A stretch of 50,416 nucleotides of DNA from JAZDMK01 sp043800975 (GTDB taxonomy: Bacteria; Bacteroidota; Bacteroidia; Bacteroidales; JAHJDW01): positions 1 to 50,416 of the forward strand of contig JAZDMK010000347.1 of assembly GCA_043800975.1 (NCBI GenBank). Direction: 5' to 3'. A program made the translations under genes and the position numbers. The notes beneath the pieces are model-generated. The model ran no database searches and was not told where the DNA came from. It saw only the letters and a program-made list of their open reading frames with translations. Numbering within the stretch: the stretch's first letter is position 1; the number at the start of each line of letters is the position of its first letter. Positions 17,115 through 25,879 of the stretch are shown here, piece by piece.

Positions 17115-19097
17115 ATGAAAAAATTTTTCTCCCTTTTACTGTTTGCTACTGCAATAATGGCTTTTACAAATGCAAATGCCCAGGAAACAAAATTCAAAGG
17201 TGATTTTAAAAACCGCTATGTGCAGGCGGATAATTATATGAATGTGGGTAATTATGAAGAGTCACTCAGGATTTTTCTTTCACTCGATTCTATTGTCCCC
17301 AACAATGCCAACCTGCTTTTTAATATTGGTCTTTGTTATCTGAATATCCCTTACAACAAATCGAAGTCTATTCCTTATTTTATCAGAGCCTCTAAAAATA
17401 TTTCCCTTGCATACACGGGGGAATACAACGAGACCTCTGCACCTGTTTTTGTTTATTATTATTTGGGGAAATCTTACCATATCAATTACCAGATTGATAA
17501 AGCTGTTGAATATTTCCAGAAATTCCGCGGTTATCTTACAGAAACAGAAACCGATTTGTTGAAGGATGTTGACAGGCAAATAGAAATGTGCTACAATGCC
17601 AAGAAGATGTTTGAAAATCCTTTGGATATTAAAATTGACAATCTGGGTCCATCAATAAACACAAAGCAAGCCGAGTATTCTCCCGTTATTTCTAAAGATG
17701 AAAAAACAATTATTTTTACGTCAAGGCGTGATGGAAGTACAGGTGGAAACAAAGACGACAAAGGAAAGTTTTACGAAGACATCTACATTGCAACCAAAGA
17801 TGGTAGTGGTGTTTGGGAAGCGGCAAAACCCATCGGAAATAATATCAATACCAACCGTCACGAAGCATCCATTTCATTATCTGCTGATGGTAAACAATTG
17901 TTTATATATAAAGATGATGGAGGAGATGGTAATATTTATACCAGTTTTAACAAAGATGGAAACTGGTCTGTTCCTACAAAATTGAATACGCCAGTTAATA
18001 GCAAAGCATGGGAAACACACGCCTGCCTTTCACCTGATGGAGCTACACTTTATTTTGTAAGTGATAGAGAAGGTGGATATGGTGGTCGTGACATCTACAA
18101 ATCGGAGAAAAAAGGAAGCGGCGAATGGGGTCCGGTAATTAATCTGGGACCAGCCATTAATACAGCATACGACGAAGACAGCCCCTTTATTCTTCCGGAT
18201 GGTGTTTCATTATATTTTAGCTCACAAGGCCACGAAAGCATGGGCGGTTTTGATATTTATAGCGCAACACTTTCAGATGACGGTTTCTGGGGAAGGCCGG
18301 AAAACCTGGGTTATCCGATTAATACAACAGAAGACGATGTATTCTATGTTCCAACCGAAGATGAAAAACATGCCTATTATTCCACTGTAAAAAAAGACGG
18401 ATTCGGTGATCTGGATCTCTATCTTATTACAATTGTTCGTGGTAAATCGCGTGTTGTAACACTTGCCGGTTCTATTACTGATGGAATGACATACAAACCA
18501 CTTGTAGCAAAAATTGAAGTAATTGATAATGTAAAAAAACAAGTAGTAGCTAATCTGAACAGTAATAAACTCGGTGATTTTTTCTGTACGTTGCCGCCAT
18601 CCAATTACACAATTAATGTTACTTCTCCAAAGCACAAAGACTATTCTGAAACATTTGATATCAGAGCCGATGAAAAACTCAGCGAAATTCAAAAAGACAT
18701 TATACTTGATCGTTTAGAAGAAGTTGTGTTGAATAAAAATGATTATGAGGTTGGAGAAAAAATTATTCTGAAGAAAATTTTCTACGACTTTAACAAATCA
18801 GAATTGCGCCCGGAATCTATTGTTGAACTTGCACGTTTGACAAAACTGATGAAAGATATTCCTACGTTAAAAATTGAAATTTCAGGGCACACCGATAATG
18901 TGGGAACTGCCGAATACAACGTTAAACTTTCTGAACGCAGAGCCAAATCTGTTGTTGACTATTTGGTAGAAAAAGGAATCGATGCGAAACGCCTTACATT
19001 TAAAGGTTATGGTTTTGATCAGCCGATTGCAACCAACACAACAGAAGAAGGCCGTCAGTTGAATCGCCGTACAGAATTCAAGATTTTGTATAAATAA
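17115..19097 (+). CDS. PorE-like OmpA-family protein (TPR, propeller, CRD, OmpA)
   Basis: A 660-residue exported envelope protein. From the N-terminus: signal peptide (1-22, ending ANAQ), TPR-type helices (about 30-180), PD40 beta-propeller (about 190-430), carboxypeptidase-regulatory-like domain (about 435-525) and a C-terminal OmpA peptidoglycan-binding domain (FYDFNKSELRPES, GHTDNVGTAEYN). This order and length match PorE, a type IX secretion component that binds peptidoglycan. T9SS substrates at 35.5 and 37 kb show that a T9SS is needed, but PorE identity is inferred from architecture only. The start at 17115 is chosen because the longer frame runs through a terminator and a promoter. Confidence 0.8.
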   Translation: MKKFFSLLLFATAIMAFTNANAQETKFKGDFKNRYVQADNYMNVGNYEESLRIFLSLDSIVPNNANLLFNIGLCYLNIPYNKSKSIPYFIRASKNISLAYTGEYNETSAPVFVYYYLGKSYHINYQIDKAVEYFQKFRGYLTETETDLLKDVDRQIEMCYNAKKMFENPLDIKIDNLGPSINTKQAEYSPVISKDEKTIIFTSRRDGSTGGNKDDKGKFYEDIYIATKDGSGVWEAAKPIGNNINTNRHEASISLSADGKQLFIYKDDGGDGNIYTSFNKDGNWSVPTKLNTPVNSKAWETHACLSPDGATLYFVSDREGGYGGRDIYKSEKKGSGEWGPVINLGPAINTAYDEDSPFILPDGVSLYFSSQGHESMGGFDIYSATLSDDGFWGRPENLGYPINTTEDDVFYVPTEDEKHAYYSTVKKDGFGDLDLYLITIVRGKSRVVTLAGSITDGMTYKPLVAKIEVIDNVKKQVVANLNSNKLGDFFCTLPPSNYTINVTSPKHKDYSETFDIRADEKLSEIQKDIILDRLEEVVLNKNDYEVGEKIILKKIFYDFNKSELRPESIVELARLTKLMKDIPTLKIEISGHTDNVGTAEYNVKLSERRAKSVVDYLVEKGIDAKRLTFKGYGFDQPIATNTTEEGRQLNRRTEFKILYK

Positions 19098-19118
19098 GAG
19101 TAAGAAAAATATGAAATT

Positions 19119-19145
19119 AGAAAGCCCGGTTTTTCCGGGCTTTCT
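19119..19145. terminator. Bidirectional terminator between convergent genes
   Basis: Perfect 11-bp stem AGAAAGCCCGG / CCGGGCTTTCT with a 5-base T loop, between the PorE-like gene (+) and the protease gene (-). Confidence 0.8.
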
Positions 19146-19167
19146 AATTTATGTGTATTCTGTATGA

Positions 19168-20796
19168 TCAGTAACTCATCTTAGAAGCTTCGCGTATTGC
19201 CTGAATGTAAACTTTGTCCTGAGAGAATATTAATGTGTAAAAACCTTCGTCACCCACAATATGGCGAGCTATAAAAGCTTTAATGTAAATATCAAAGTCT
19301 TTCTTTGCTGCAAGCAGTGAGGCTTCCGTGAAATTTACCTTATTCTTTTTCAGTAGTTCAACGAAAGCGGCCCAGATAACAGCATCGATCTGGAAGGAGC
19401 GAACAAAGGTAGGAGCATTGGTGTATCTGCGTTTCAGAGACTCACGATTTTTGTCTGCATAATCAAATCCAAATTGATTAACGAGTCCACGGTTAATCAC
19501 ATCTGTGAAGACAGCCGGAAAGCGCGATGTATCCAATGCAACCATTATATCGGGACGAATTCCGCCACCACCATAAACAACTTTTCCTTTGGGTGTTTTG
19601 TATTTTTTGCCCGAATCTTTTTTCATCAGACTGTCGTACTTTTTCTCAGCTTCTTTATCGGTAATCCTATTCAAAAGATCGGTATAGTAAGCATCGATGC
19701 TTTCATGGTAAGGACGCTGAATACAGCGACCCGTCGGCGTATAGTAACGTGCAACAGTAAGGCGCAACGCAGAGCCGTCGGGCAATTCCGCTTGTTCCTG
19801 TACAAGTCCTTTTCCAAACGAACGGCGTCCGATCACAATCCCGCGGTCGTTATCCTGAATCGCTCCTGCAAGAATCTCACTGGCTGAAGCAGACCACTCA
19901 TCTATTAAAATGATAACGCCTGTATTTCCTAATAAACCTTCAGATGTAGCGACATATTCTTCTTTCGGCTTCGATTTTCCCTGCGTGTAAACAATCATCT
20001 TTCCTTCAGCAAGAAACTCATCCGCAATTTTAACAGCCGTGTTTAAAAGTCCTCCGCCGTTGCCTCGCAAATCAAGAATCATCACCTTCATTCCTTTTTT
20101 CAGAAGCTGGCGCGAAGCATTATCAAATTCTTTAAAACTGGTTCCGGTAAACTTACTGAGTTTTACAAATGCCGTTTTTCGGTCGATCATGTAAAAAACA
20201 TCCAGACTTTTTTCGGTAATTTTATCTCTTACAATATCAATATTGATTAGACCTTTCACATTTTTTCGAAACACACTTACTTTAACAGTTGTGCCTTTTT
20301 TACCACGCAGTTTTTTGAAGACCTCGTTATTGGAAATATGAACACCCGCAACATTTTTCCCGTCAATCTTTACAATCCGGTCGCCGGGCTGAACGCCCTT
20401 TTGTTGTGCTGGTCCACCCGAGATGGTGTTTATAACCATAATCGTATCTTTCTGAATATTGAATTCAACGCCAATTCCGTCAAAATTTCCACTGAGTGAT
20501 TCGTTGGTTTTTTGTAATTCGGAAGCGGGAATATAATAGGAGTGAGGATCGAGCCGTTGCAGCAGATCGTCAATTGCCAGATCTGTGATTTGTGAACGGT
20601 TAATGGTGTCTACATAATTCTCATCAATAAAATTAAGCACATCATTAAATTTATCATATCCTTTTGTTTGCGAGAAGAGTCCACCATTGGGACCTCCAGG
20701 CTTTCCTGAAAAAGCATAGCGCCCGATCAGAAATCCGGCGGCGAGTGTGAAGGCCAGTAAAATTGGCAGGTAAATTGAAAATTTACGGTCAGACAT
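19168..20796 (-). CDS. C-terminal processing peptidase (S41, CtpA/Prc type)
   Basis: A 542-residue periplasmic serine protease. An N-terminal signal or anchor helix (about 8-28) is followed by a PDZ domain (GDRIVKIDGKNVAGV) and the S41 catalytic core. The nucleophile serine lies in DEWSASASEIL and the general-base lysine in GRRSFGKGLVQ, the Ser/Lys dyad of CTPs. A long C-terminal extension follows, as in other Bacteroidota CTPs. It sits just downstream of tRNA-Leu and its terminator; no separate -7 element was found between them, so some read-through is possible. Confidence 0.9.
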   Translation of the reverse strand: MSDRKFSIYLPILLAFTLAAGFLIGRYAFSGKPGGPNGGLFSQTKGYDKFNDVLNFIDENYVDTINRSQITDLAIDDLLQRLDPHSYYIPASELQKTNESLSGNFDGIGVEFNIQKDTIMVINTISGGPAQQKGVQPGDRIVKIDGKNVAGVHISNNEVFKKLRGKKGTTVKVSVFRKNVKGLINIDIVRDKITEKSLDVFYMIDRKTAFVKLSKFTGTSFKEFDNASRQLLKKGMKVMILDLRGNGGGLLNTAVKIADEFLAEGKMIVYTQGKSKPKEEYVATSEGLLGNTGVIILIDEWSASASEILAGAIQDNDRGIVIGRRSFGKGLVQEQAELPDGSALRLTVARYYTPTGRCIQRPYHESIDAYYTDLLNRITDKEAEKKYDSLMKKDSGKKYKTPKGKVVYGGGGIRPDIMVALDTSRFPAVFTDVINRGLVNQFGFDYADKNRESLKRRYTNAPTFVRSFQIDAVIWAAFVELLKKNKVNFTEASLLAAKKDFDIYIKAFIARHIVGDEGFYTLIFSQDKVYIQAIREASKMSY

Positions 20797-20812
20797 ACGA
20801 TTGTTTTAAGAT

Positions 20813-20844
20813 AAAAAAAGAGTTCCGGAATTAACCGGAACTCT
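20813..20844 (-). terminator. Terminator after tRNA-Leu
   Basis: 10-bp perfect stem AGAGTTCCGG / CCGGAACTCT with a 6-base loop, followed on the minus strand by a run of seven T residues. Confidence 0.85.
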
Positions 20845-20849
20845 CACAG

Positions 20850-20933
20850 TACCCGGAGCCGGGGTCGAACCGGCACGAGTGTAACCTCACAGGTTTTTGA
20901 GACCAGCGCGTCTACCAATTCCGCCATCCGGGC
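20850..20933 (-). tRNA. tRNA-Leu (anticodon CAA)
   Basis: 84-nucleotide class II tRNA. Acceptor arm GCCCGGA/TCCGGGT with discriminator A, D loop AATTGGTAGA, anticodon loop CTCAAAA (CAA, reads TTG), long variable arm, and T arm GCCGG-TTCGACC-CCGGC. CCA is not encoded. The acceptor arm begins with a G1-U72 pair, and the anticodon stem (CTGGT/ACCTG) has a U-U mismatch at 28-42. Confidence 0.95.
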
Positions 20934-20955
20934 AATGCCCATTAATCCGGGAACG

Positions 20956-20985
20956 CAAAGGTAGAAATTCTTTCGTTGCTACAAA
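20956..20985 (-). promoter_or_regulatory. tRNA-Leu promoter (-33 and -7)
   Basis: TTTG at 20985-20982, 18-base spacer, TACCTTTG at 20963-20956, all on the minus strand. Matches the Bacteroidota vegetative consensus exactly. Confidence 0.75.
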
Positions 20986-21000
20986 ATCCATTTAAGAAAA

Positions 21001-21031
21001 ATTGTATTTCATGCAAAAATGTGTAGCTTTG
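21001..21031 (+). promoter_or_regulatory. prs promoter (-33 and -7)
   Basis: ATTG at 21001-21004, 19-base spacer, TAGCTTTG at 21024-21031, 55 bases before the prs ATG. Confidence 0.7.
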
Positions 21032-21086
21032 CACCGGTTTTTCAGAAGAGTGGTACTGGAGCTACTTTTCAAATACTTAAACTGTT

Positions 21087-22025
21087 ATGTCTGCTCAGGT
21101 GAACATATTTGCCGGTACGGCAACCACGGTACTGGCTCAGCGAATTGCCCGCTGCTACGGAAAAGAACTCGGAAAAGTGATTGTTAACCGCTTTTCTGAT
21201 GGAGAATTTCAACCATCATTCGAAGAAACCGTTCGCGGCAACAGCCTTTTTATTATCCAGTCAACCTTTACACCTTCTGAAAATCTTTTTGAGCTTTTAC
21301 TGATGATTGATGCTGCCAAGCGCGCATCAGCCAAGCATATCGTTGCAGTCATTCCGTATTTTGGATATGGCCGGCAGGACAGAAAAGACAAACCACGTGT
21401 TTCTATTGGCGCCAAGCTGGTTGCCAATCTGCTTACAGCCGCAGGAGTTACACGCATTATAACGATGGATCTTCACGCCGATCAAATTCAGGGATTCTTT
21501 GATGTTCCAGTTGATCATCTGTATGCGTCTTCCGTTTTTATACCCTATCTCAGATCATTAAACCTCCCGAATCTTACGATGGGTTCACCCGATGTGGGCG
21601 GGATTCGTCGCGCAGCAGCGTATGGAAAAATTCTGAATGCAGATATCGTAATGATTTATAAGCAACGCGCCAAAGCCAATGTCATTGAAAAAATGTCGTT
21701 GATTGGTGAAGTTGAAGGAAGAGACATTGTGCTGGTTGATGATATTATCGACACAGCAGGAACCATTACCAAGGCAGCCGATTTGCTGATGGATAACGGG
21801 GCCACCAGTGTGCGTGCGGTTTGCACACATCCAATTTTATCAGGCAAAGCACATGAGCGCATTGAAGAATCAAAACTTACAGAGTTAATTGTTAGTGATA
21901 CCATACCTCTTCGCAAGGAGTCTTCAAAAATTCGTGCGTTAAGTGTAGCGGAATTATTCGCAGATGTAGTTGGCCGGGTTCATAATTATGAATCCATTAG
22001 TTCACATTTTAGTTTTAATTTTTAA
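21087..22025 (+). CDS. prs: Ribose-phosphate pyrophosphokinase
   Basis: Makes PRPP from ribose 5-phosphate and ATP for nucleotide, histidine and NAD synthesis. The 312-residue protein has YGRQDRKDKPRVSIGAK, the metal-binding DLHADQIQGFF, and the PRPP loop VDDIIDTAGTI. Length and motifs are those of class I enzymes. It is followed by rplY after 21 bases, a pairing common in bacteria. Confidence 0.96.
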   Translation: MSAQVNIFAGTATTVLAQRIARCYGKELGKVIVNRFSDGEFQPSFEETVRGNSLFIIQSTFTPSENLFELLLMIDAAKRASAKHIVAVIPYFGYGRQDRKDKPRVSIGAKLVANLLTAAGVTRIITMDLHADQIQGFFDVPVDHLYASSVFIPYLRSLNLPNLTMGSPDVGGIRRAAAYGKILNADIVMIYKQRAKANVIEKMSLIGEVEGRDIVLVDDIIDTAGTITKAADLLMDNGATSVRAVCTHPILSGKAHERIEESKLTELIVSDTIPLRKESSKIRALSVAELFADVVGRVHNYESISSHFSFNF

Positions 22026-22046
22026 TATTTATCAAATTTACAAACA

Positions 22047-22685
22047 ATGAAAACAGTATCTATGAGCGGTTCGCTTCGTGCGAACGTAGGGAAAAAAGAT
22101 GCAAAAACCCTTAGAAGAGAAGGTCGTGTGCCTTGTGTAGTGTATGGTGTAGAAAACCAAATTCATTTTTCACTTGTTGAAAAAGAATTTAATGTTCTTC
22201 TTTTTACTCCTTATTCACATATCGTTGACTTAGATCTTGAAGGAAAAAAGCTTAAAGCCATTTTACAAGATGTGCAATTTCATCCGGTTTCAGAACAAGT
22301 ACTTCACGTTGACTTTCTTCAGGTAACCGATGACAAACCCGTTACGACAAGCCTTCTTGTTACACTCAAAGGAACCCCTGCCGGTGTTTTAAAAGGTGGT
22401 CGTATGATTAAGAAAATGAGAAAAATAAAAGTGAAAGCACTGATTAAAGATCTGCCAGATGAAATCGAAATCAATATGGCGCCTCTTGAAATTGGTGATA
22501 CTGTTAAGGTTTCCGATATGGAGAGACCCAACATCACGTTTATTGAAAACCCATCAACCGTTGTTGCGATGGTTCGCACAACCCGTGTTGTTGTTGAAGA
22601 AGTGGCCCCTGGCGCTGAAGTGAAAGCTCCTGAAGGTGCTGCCGCCGCTGCTCCTGCTGCACCCAAGACTCCGGCATCCAAGTGA
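22047..22685 (+). CDS. rplY: 50S ribosomal protein L25/general stress protein Ctc
   Basis: Binds 5S rRNA in the large subunit. The 212-residue, two-domain TL5/Ctc form begins with MKTVSMSGSLRANVGKKDAK and LRREGRVPCVVYG, the RNA-binding part, then a beta domain and an Ala/Pro-rich tail (about 190-212). It lies between prs and pth; a strong terminator follows. Confidence 0.95.
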   Translation: MKTVSMSGSLRANVGKKDAKTLRREGRVPCVVYGVENQIHFSLVEKEFNVLLFTPYSHIVDLDLEGKKLKAILQDVQFHPVSEQVLHVDFLQVTDDKPVTTSLLVTLKGTPAGVLKGGRMIKKMRKIKVKALIKDLPDEIEINMAPLEIGDTVKVSDMERPNITFIENPSTVVAMVRTTRVVVEEVAPGAEVKAPEGAAAAAPAAPKTPASK

Positions 22686-22707
22686 TGCAATTCTGTATTC
22701 ATATTTA

Positions 22708-22737
22708 GGCATAAGAGCACTGCTCTTATGCCTTTTT
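22708..22737 (+). terminator. Rho-independent terminator after rplY
   Basis: 10-bp stem GGCATAAGAG / CTCTTATGCC with loop CACTG, then five T residues. Confidence 0.88.
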
Positions 22738-22751
22738 AACATTATTATAAA

Positions 22752-23315
22752 ATGAAATATCTGATCGCTGGCCTGGGCAATATTGGTCCGGATTATCATG
22801 ACACCCGACACAATGTTGGGTTTATGGTTGCCGATTTACTGGCATCAGAATACAAAGCAACTTTCCAGTCGGCGCGCTATGCTGACAAAGCCGAGTTTAA
22901 AATTAAAGGAAGAAGCATTGTTCTTATCAAACCAACTACCTACATGAACCTGAGTGGAAAAGCAATCCGCTATTGGCTTACAAAAGAAAATGTTGAAATT
23001 GAAAACCTGCTGGTAATGGTTGATGATATTGCACTTCCTTTGGGAACATTGCGTTTGCGCGAAAAAGGAAGCGACGGGGGCCACAACGGACTTGCGGATA
23101 TTATTACCCAGCTTTGTACACAGCAATTCTACCGCCTGCGATTTGGTGTCGGCGGAGATTTCCCCAAAGGCTATCAGGTAGAATTTGTGCTGGGAAAATG
23201 GACACCCGATGAAAAAAAACTGGTTACAGAAAAAGCAGCCAATGCTTGTAAAATGATAACAAGCTTTGTATTTGCAGGCCCCGCCAGAACAATGACAGAT
23301 TATAACAACAAATGA
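22752..23315 (+). CDS. pth: Peptidyl-tRNA hydrolase
   Basis: Recycles peptidyl-tRNA released from ribosomes. The 187-residue protein shows the family motifs GLGNIGPDYHDTRHNVGFM (catalytic histidine in TRHN), KPTTYMNLSG and VMVDDIALPLGTLRLR (catalytic aspartate), then GSDGGHNGL. recJ starts 10 bases later. Confidence 0.96.
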   Translation: MKYLIAGLGNIGPDYHDTRHNVGFMVADLLASEYKATFQSARYADKAEFKIKGRSIVLIKPTTYMNLSGKAIRYWLTKENVEIENLLVMVDDIALPLGTLRLREKGSDGGHNGLADIITQLCTQQFYRLRFGVGGDFPKGYQVEFVLGKWTPDEKKLVTEKAANACKMITSFVFAGPARTMTDYNNK

Positions 23316-23325
23316 AACCCACCCG

Positions 23326-25050
23326 ATGATAAAAAAGAAATGGACCATAAAAAAACAGGAGAACACCGATTTGATCAAACAATTGGCTTCTCAGCAAAAT
23401 ATTCCACCTGTACTTGCTGGACTTCTTGTTCAGCGCGGCATAGATACATATGAAAAGGCACAGGAGTTTTTTCATCCTTCTTTAAAACTACTGCACGATC
23501 CTTTTTTGATGAAGGATATGGACAAAGCAGTAATGCGTCTGGACAGGGCTCTTACAAAAAAAGAAAAGATTCTGATCTATGGCGATTACGATGTAGATGG
23601 AACAACCGCCGTTGCTCTTTTATATTCCTTTCTAAAAAAACGTCATCCGTTTATTGAGTTTTATATTCCGGATCGTTATTCGGAAGGCTATGGTATATCT
23701 GCCAAAGGAATAGACTTTGCCGCTCACAATGATTTTACACTCATCATCAGTTTGGATTGCGGAATTAAAAATATTGCCGAAATTGAAGAAGCGGCAAAAC
23801 ACGGAATCGATTTTATTGTTTGTGATCACCACATTACCGATGATGAAAGTCCAAAGTGCTGTGCAGTACTGGATCCCAAAAGGAAGGATTGTGCATATCC
23901 TTATAAAGAACTAACCGGTTGTGGTGTTGGATTTAAACTGGCAGAGGCTTTTTGTCAGAGAAAAAAAATTCCGATTACCGAATTGTATGAATATTTGGAT
24001 ATGGTTGCAATCAGCATCGCTTCGGATATCGTTCCGATCACAGGCGAGAATCGTATCATCATGCATTACGGACTACAACAGCTGAATGCGAAACCACGCG
24101 CAGGTTTCCGCGCACTGCTTGATATTTCGCAGATTAAAAAAGAGATGGATGTAACCGATGTCGTTTTTATTATCGGACCTCGTATCAATGCAGCAGGAAG
24201 AATCGACACTGGTCGTAATGCAGTGAGATTGCTTATTTCAGACGATTATGAAGAAGCAAAGCAAATTGCATATGTCATCAATGATGACAACACAACACGT
24301 AAAAATCTGGATGCATACATCACACAAGAAGCACTGGAGTTAATTGAAAAAGATGATGTGCTTCGCAATGCTAAGTCAACTGTGCTCTTTGGACCCGACT
24401 GGCACAAAGGTGTACTCGGAATTGTTGCTTCAAGATTGATTGAACACTACTACCGACCAACCATTGTGCTTACAGAATATGATGGTCTTGTTACTGGGTC
24501 AGCACGTTCTGTAAAGGAATTCGATTTGTATTCAGCAATCAGCGACTGCAGCGATCTGTTGGAACATTTCGGTGGTCATAAATGTGCCGCCGGCCTTACA
24601 TTAAAAAAAGAGAATCTGGAAGCATTTTCTGCCAGATTTGAAAAAATCGTCAGTGAAAATATGGGAGAAATAATTCCTGTTCCCGAAATAGAAATTGATG
24701 CAGAAATCGATCTGAGTAGCATTACGCAACAGTTTTATAATGTTATAAAATCCTTTGGTCCCTTCGGTCCCGAGAACATGAAACCGTTGTTCATGACATC
24801 AAAATTGCAGGACACGGGTTATGCAAAAATTGTTGGAAATAATCATTTAAAATTTACAGTCAGTCATCCCGGACAAAGAAATGGTTTTGGCGCAATTGCC
24901 TTTAATCAGGGCGCATTTCTGGATGTTGTTGCCAAGAAAAAGAATTTTGAAGCGTGTTATTGTATTGAAGAAAACACATGGAATGAACGAAAATCTTTAC
25001 AGTTAAATGTGAAAGATATTCGTTGTCTCGATTGCAATGAAGCTTTTTAA
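23326..25050 (+). CDS. recJ: Single-stranded-DNA-specific exonuclease RecJ
   Basis: 5'-3' single-strand exonuclease used in recombination and mismatch repair. The 574-residue protein carries DHH-family motifs: IYGDYDVDGTTA, SLDCG, CDHHIT and the DHHA1 motif GGHKCAAGL, plus GPRINAAGRID. Length is normal. Its 3' end overlaps hisK by 14 bases. Confidence 0.95.
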   Translation: MIKKKWTIKKQENTDLIKQLASQQNIPPVLAGLLVQRGIDTYEKAQEFFHPSLKLLHDPFLMKDMDKAVMRLDRALTKKEKILIYGDYDVDGTTAVALLYSFLKKRHPFIEFYIPDRYSEGYGISAKGIDFAAHNDFTLIISLDCGIKNIAEIEEAAKHGIDFIVCDHHITDDESPKCCAVLDPKRKDCAYPYKELTGCGVGFKLAEAFCQRKKIPITELYEYLDMVAISIASDIVPITGENRIIMHYGLQQLNAKPRAGFRALLDISQIKKEMDVTDVVFIIGPRINAAGRIDTGRNAVRLLISDDYEEAKQIAYVINDDNTTRKNLDAYITQEALELIEKDDVLRNAKSTVLFGPDWHKGVLGIVASRLIEHYYRPTIVLTEYDGLVTGSARSVKEFDLYSAISDCSDLLEHFGGHKCAAGLTLKKENLEAFSARFEKIVSENMGEIIPVPEIEIDAEIDLSSITQQFYNVIKSFGPFGPENMKPLFMTSKLQDTGYAKIVGNNHLKFTVSHPGQRNGFGAIAFNQGAFLDVVAKKKNFEACYCIEENTWNERKSLQLNVKDIRCLDCNEAF

Positions 25051-25879
25051 TTTTCATACACACTCTACATTTTGTGACGGACATGCAGTTCCGGAAATTT
25101 TTGTTGATGCTGCGATCAGTGCAGGAATGCATGCATTAGGCTTTTCTGCACATGCACCTGTTGAACCCGGTTATGACTGGTGTATTCCCAAAGAAAAAAT
25201 TCAGGAGTATTGCAATAAAATTCACGAATTAAAAAATCTGCATAAAGAAAAACTGGAAATTTATTGCGGACTGGAAGCCGACTATGTGCCTGGTTATACA
25301 CAGACATTTGATTATTATAAAAAAACATTTCCGCTTGATTACATAATCGGTTCTATTCATCTTGTACAGAAAAAGGGATTCGATGAAGTGTGGTTTATCG
25401 ACGGACCGGAAATAAATTATGCGCTGGGTCTGGAAATGCTTTTCAACAATGATATTCAGCTGGCAGTGCGACATTATTATGAACAAACAGCCGCGATGGT
25501 TATTACACAAAAACCAGATGTAATTGGTCATTTCGATAAAATTAAAATGAATAACAAAAACCGTTTTTTTTCGGAAGATGAAAAATGGTATCAAGCGATA
25601 GTTTCAGAAACACTTGATGTCATTGCCAAATCGGGATGTATCCTGGAGGTGAATACAAGAGGCAAATATAAAATGCGAACCAACGATTTTTTCCCTTCCT
25701 TATCTATTCTTGCATTGGCAAGGGAAAGAAACATACCCGTCACACTCAGTACCGATGCACATTCGCCGGAAGAATTAATTTATCTTTTAAAAGAAGCAGC
25801 GGAAGCACTTGCATCCATTGGTTTCCGTGAAGTGTTCTGTTTTGAAAACGGAAACTGGAAGCCAACCCCGATCCAATAA
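25037..25879 (+). CDS. hisK: Histidinol-phosphatase, PHP family (HisK type)
   Basis: A 280-residue PHP-domain phosphatase, probably dephosphorylating histidinol phosphate in histidine synthesis. Metal-binding motifs are NFHTHSTFCDGH near the N-terminus, GLEADY, DYIIGSIH and STDAHSPEEL near the C-terminus. Family assignment follows the HisJ/HisK layout; no other his gene is in the window, so another phosphoesterase role is possible. It overlaps recJ and converges with the cation transporter. Confidence 0.82.
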   Translation: MKLFNFHTHSTFCDGHAVPEIFVDAAISAGMHALGFSAHAPVEPGYDWCIPKEKIQEYCNKIHELKNLHKEKLEIYCGLEADYVPGYTQTFDYYKKTFPLDYIIGSIHLVQKKGFDEVWFIDGPEINYALGLEMLFNNDIQLAVRHYYEQTAAMVITQKPDVIGHFDKIKMNNKNRFFSEDEKWYQAIVSETLDVIAKSGCILEVNTRGKYKMRTNDFFPSLSILALARERNIPVTLSTDAHSPEELIYLLKEAAEALASIGFREVFCFENGNWKPTPIQ

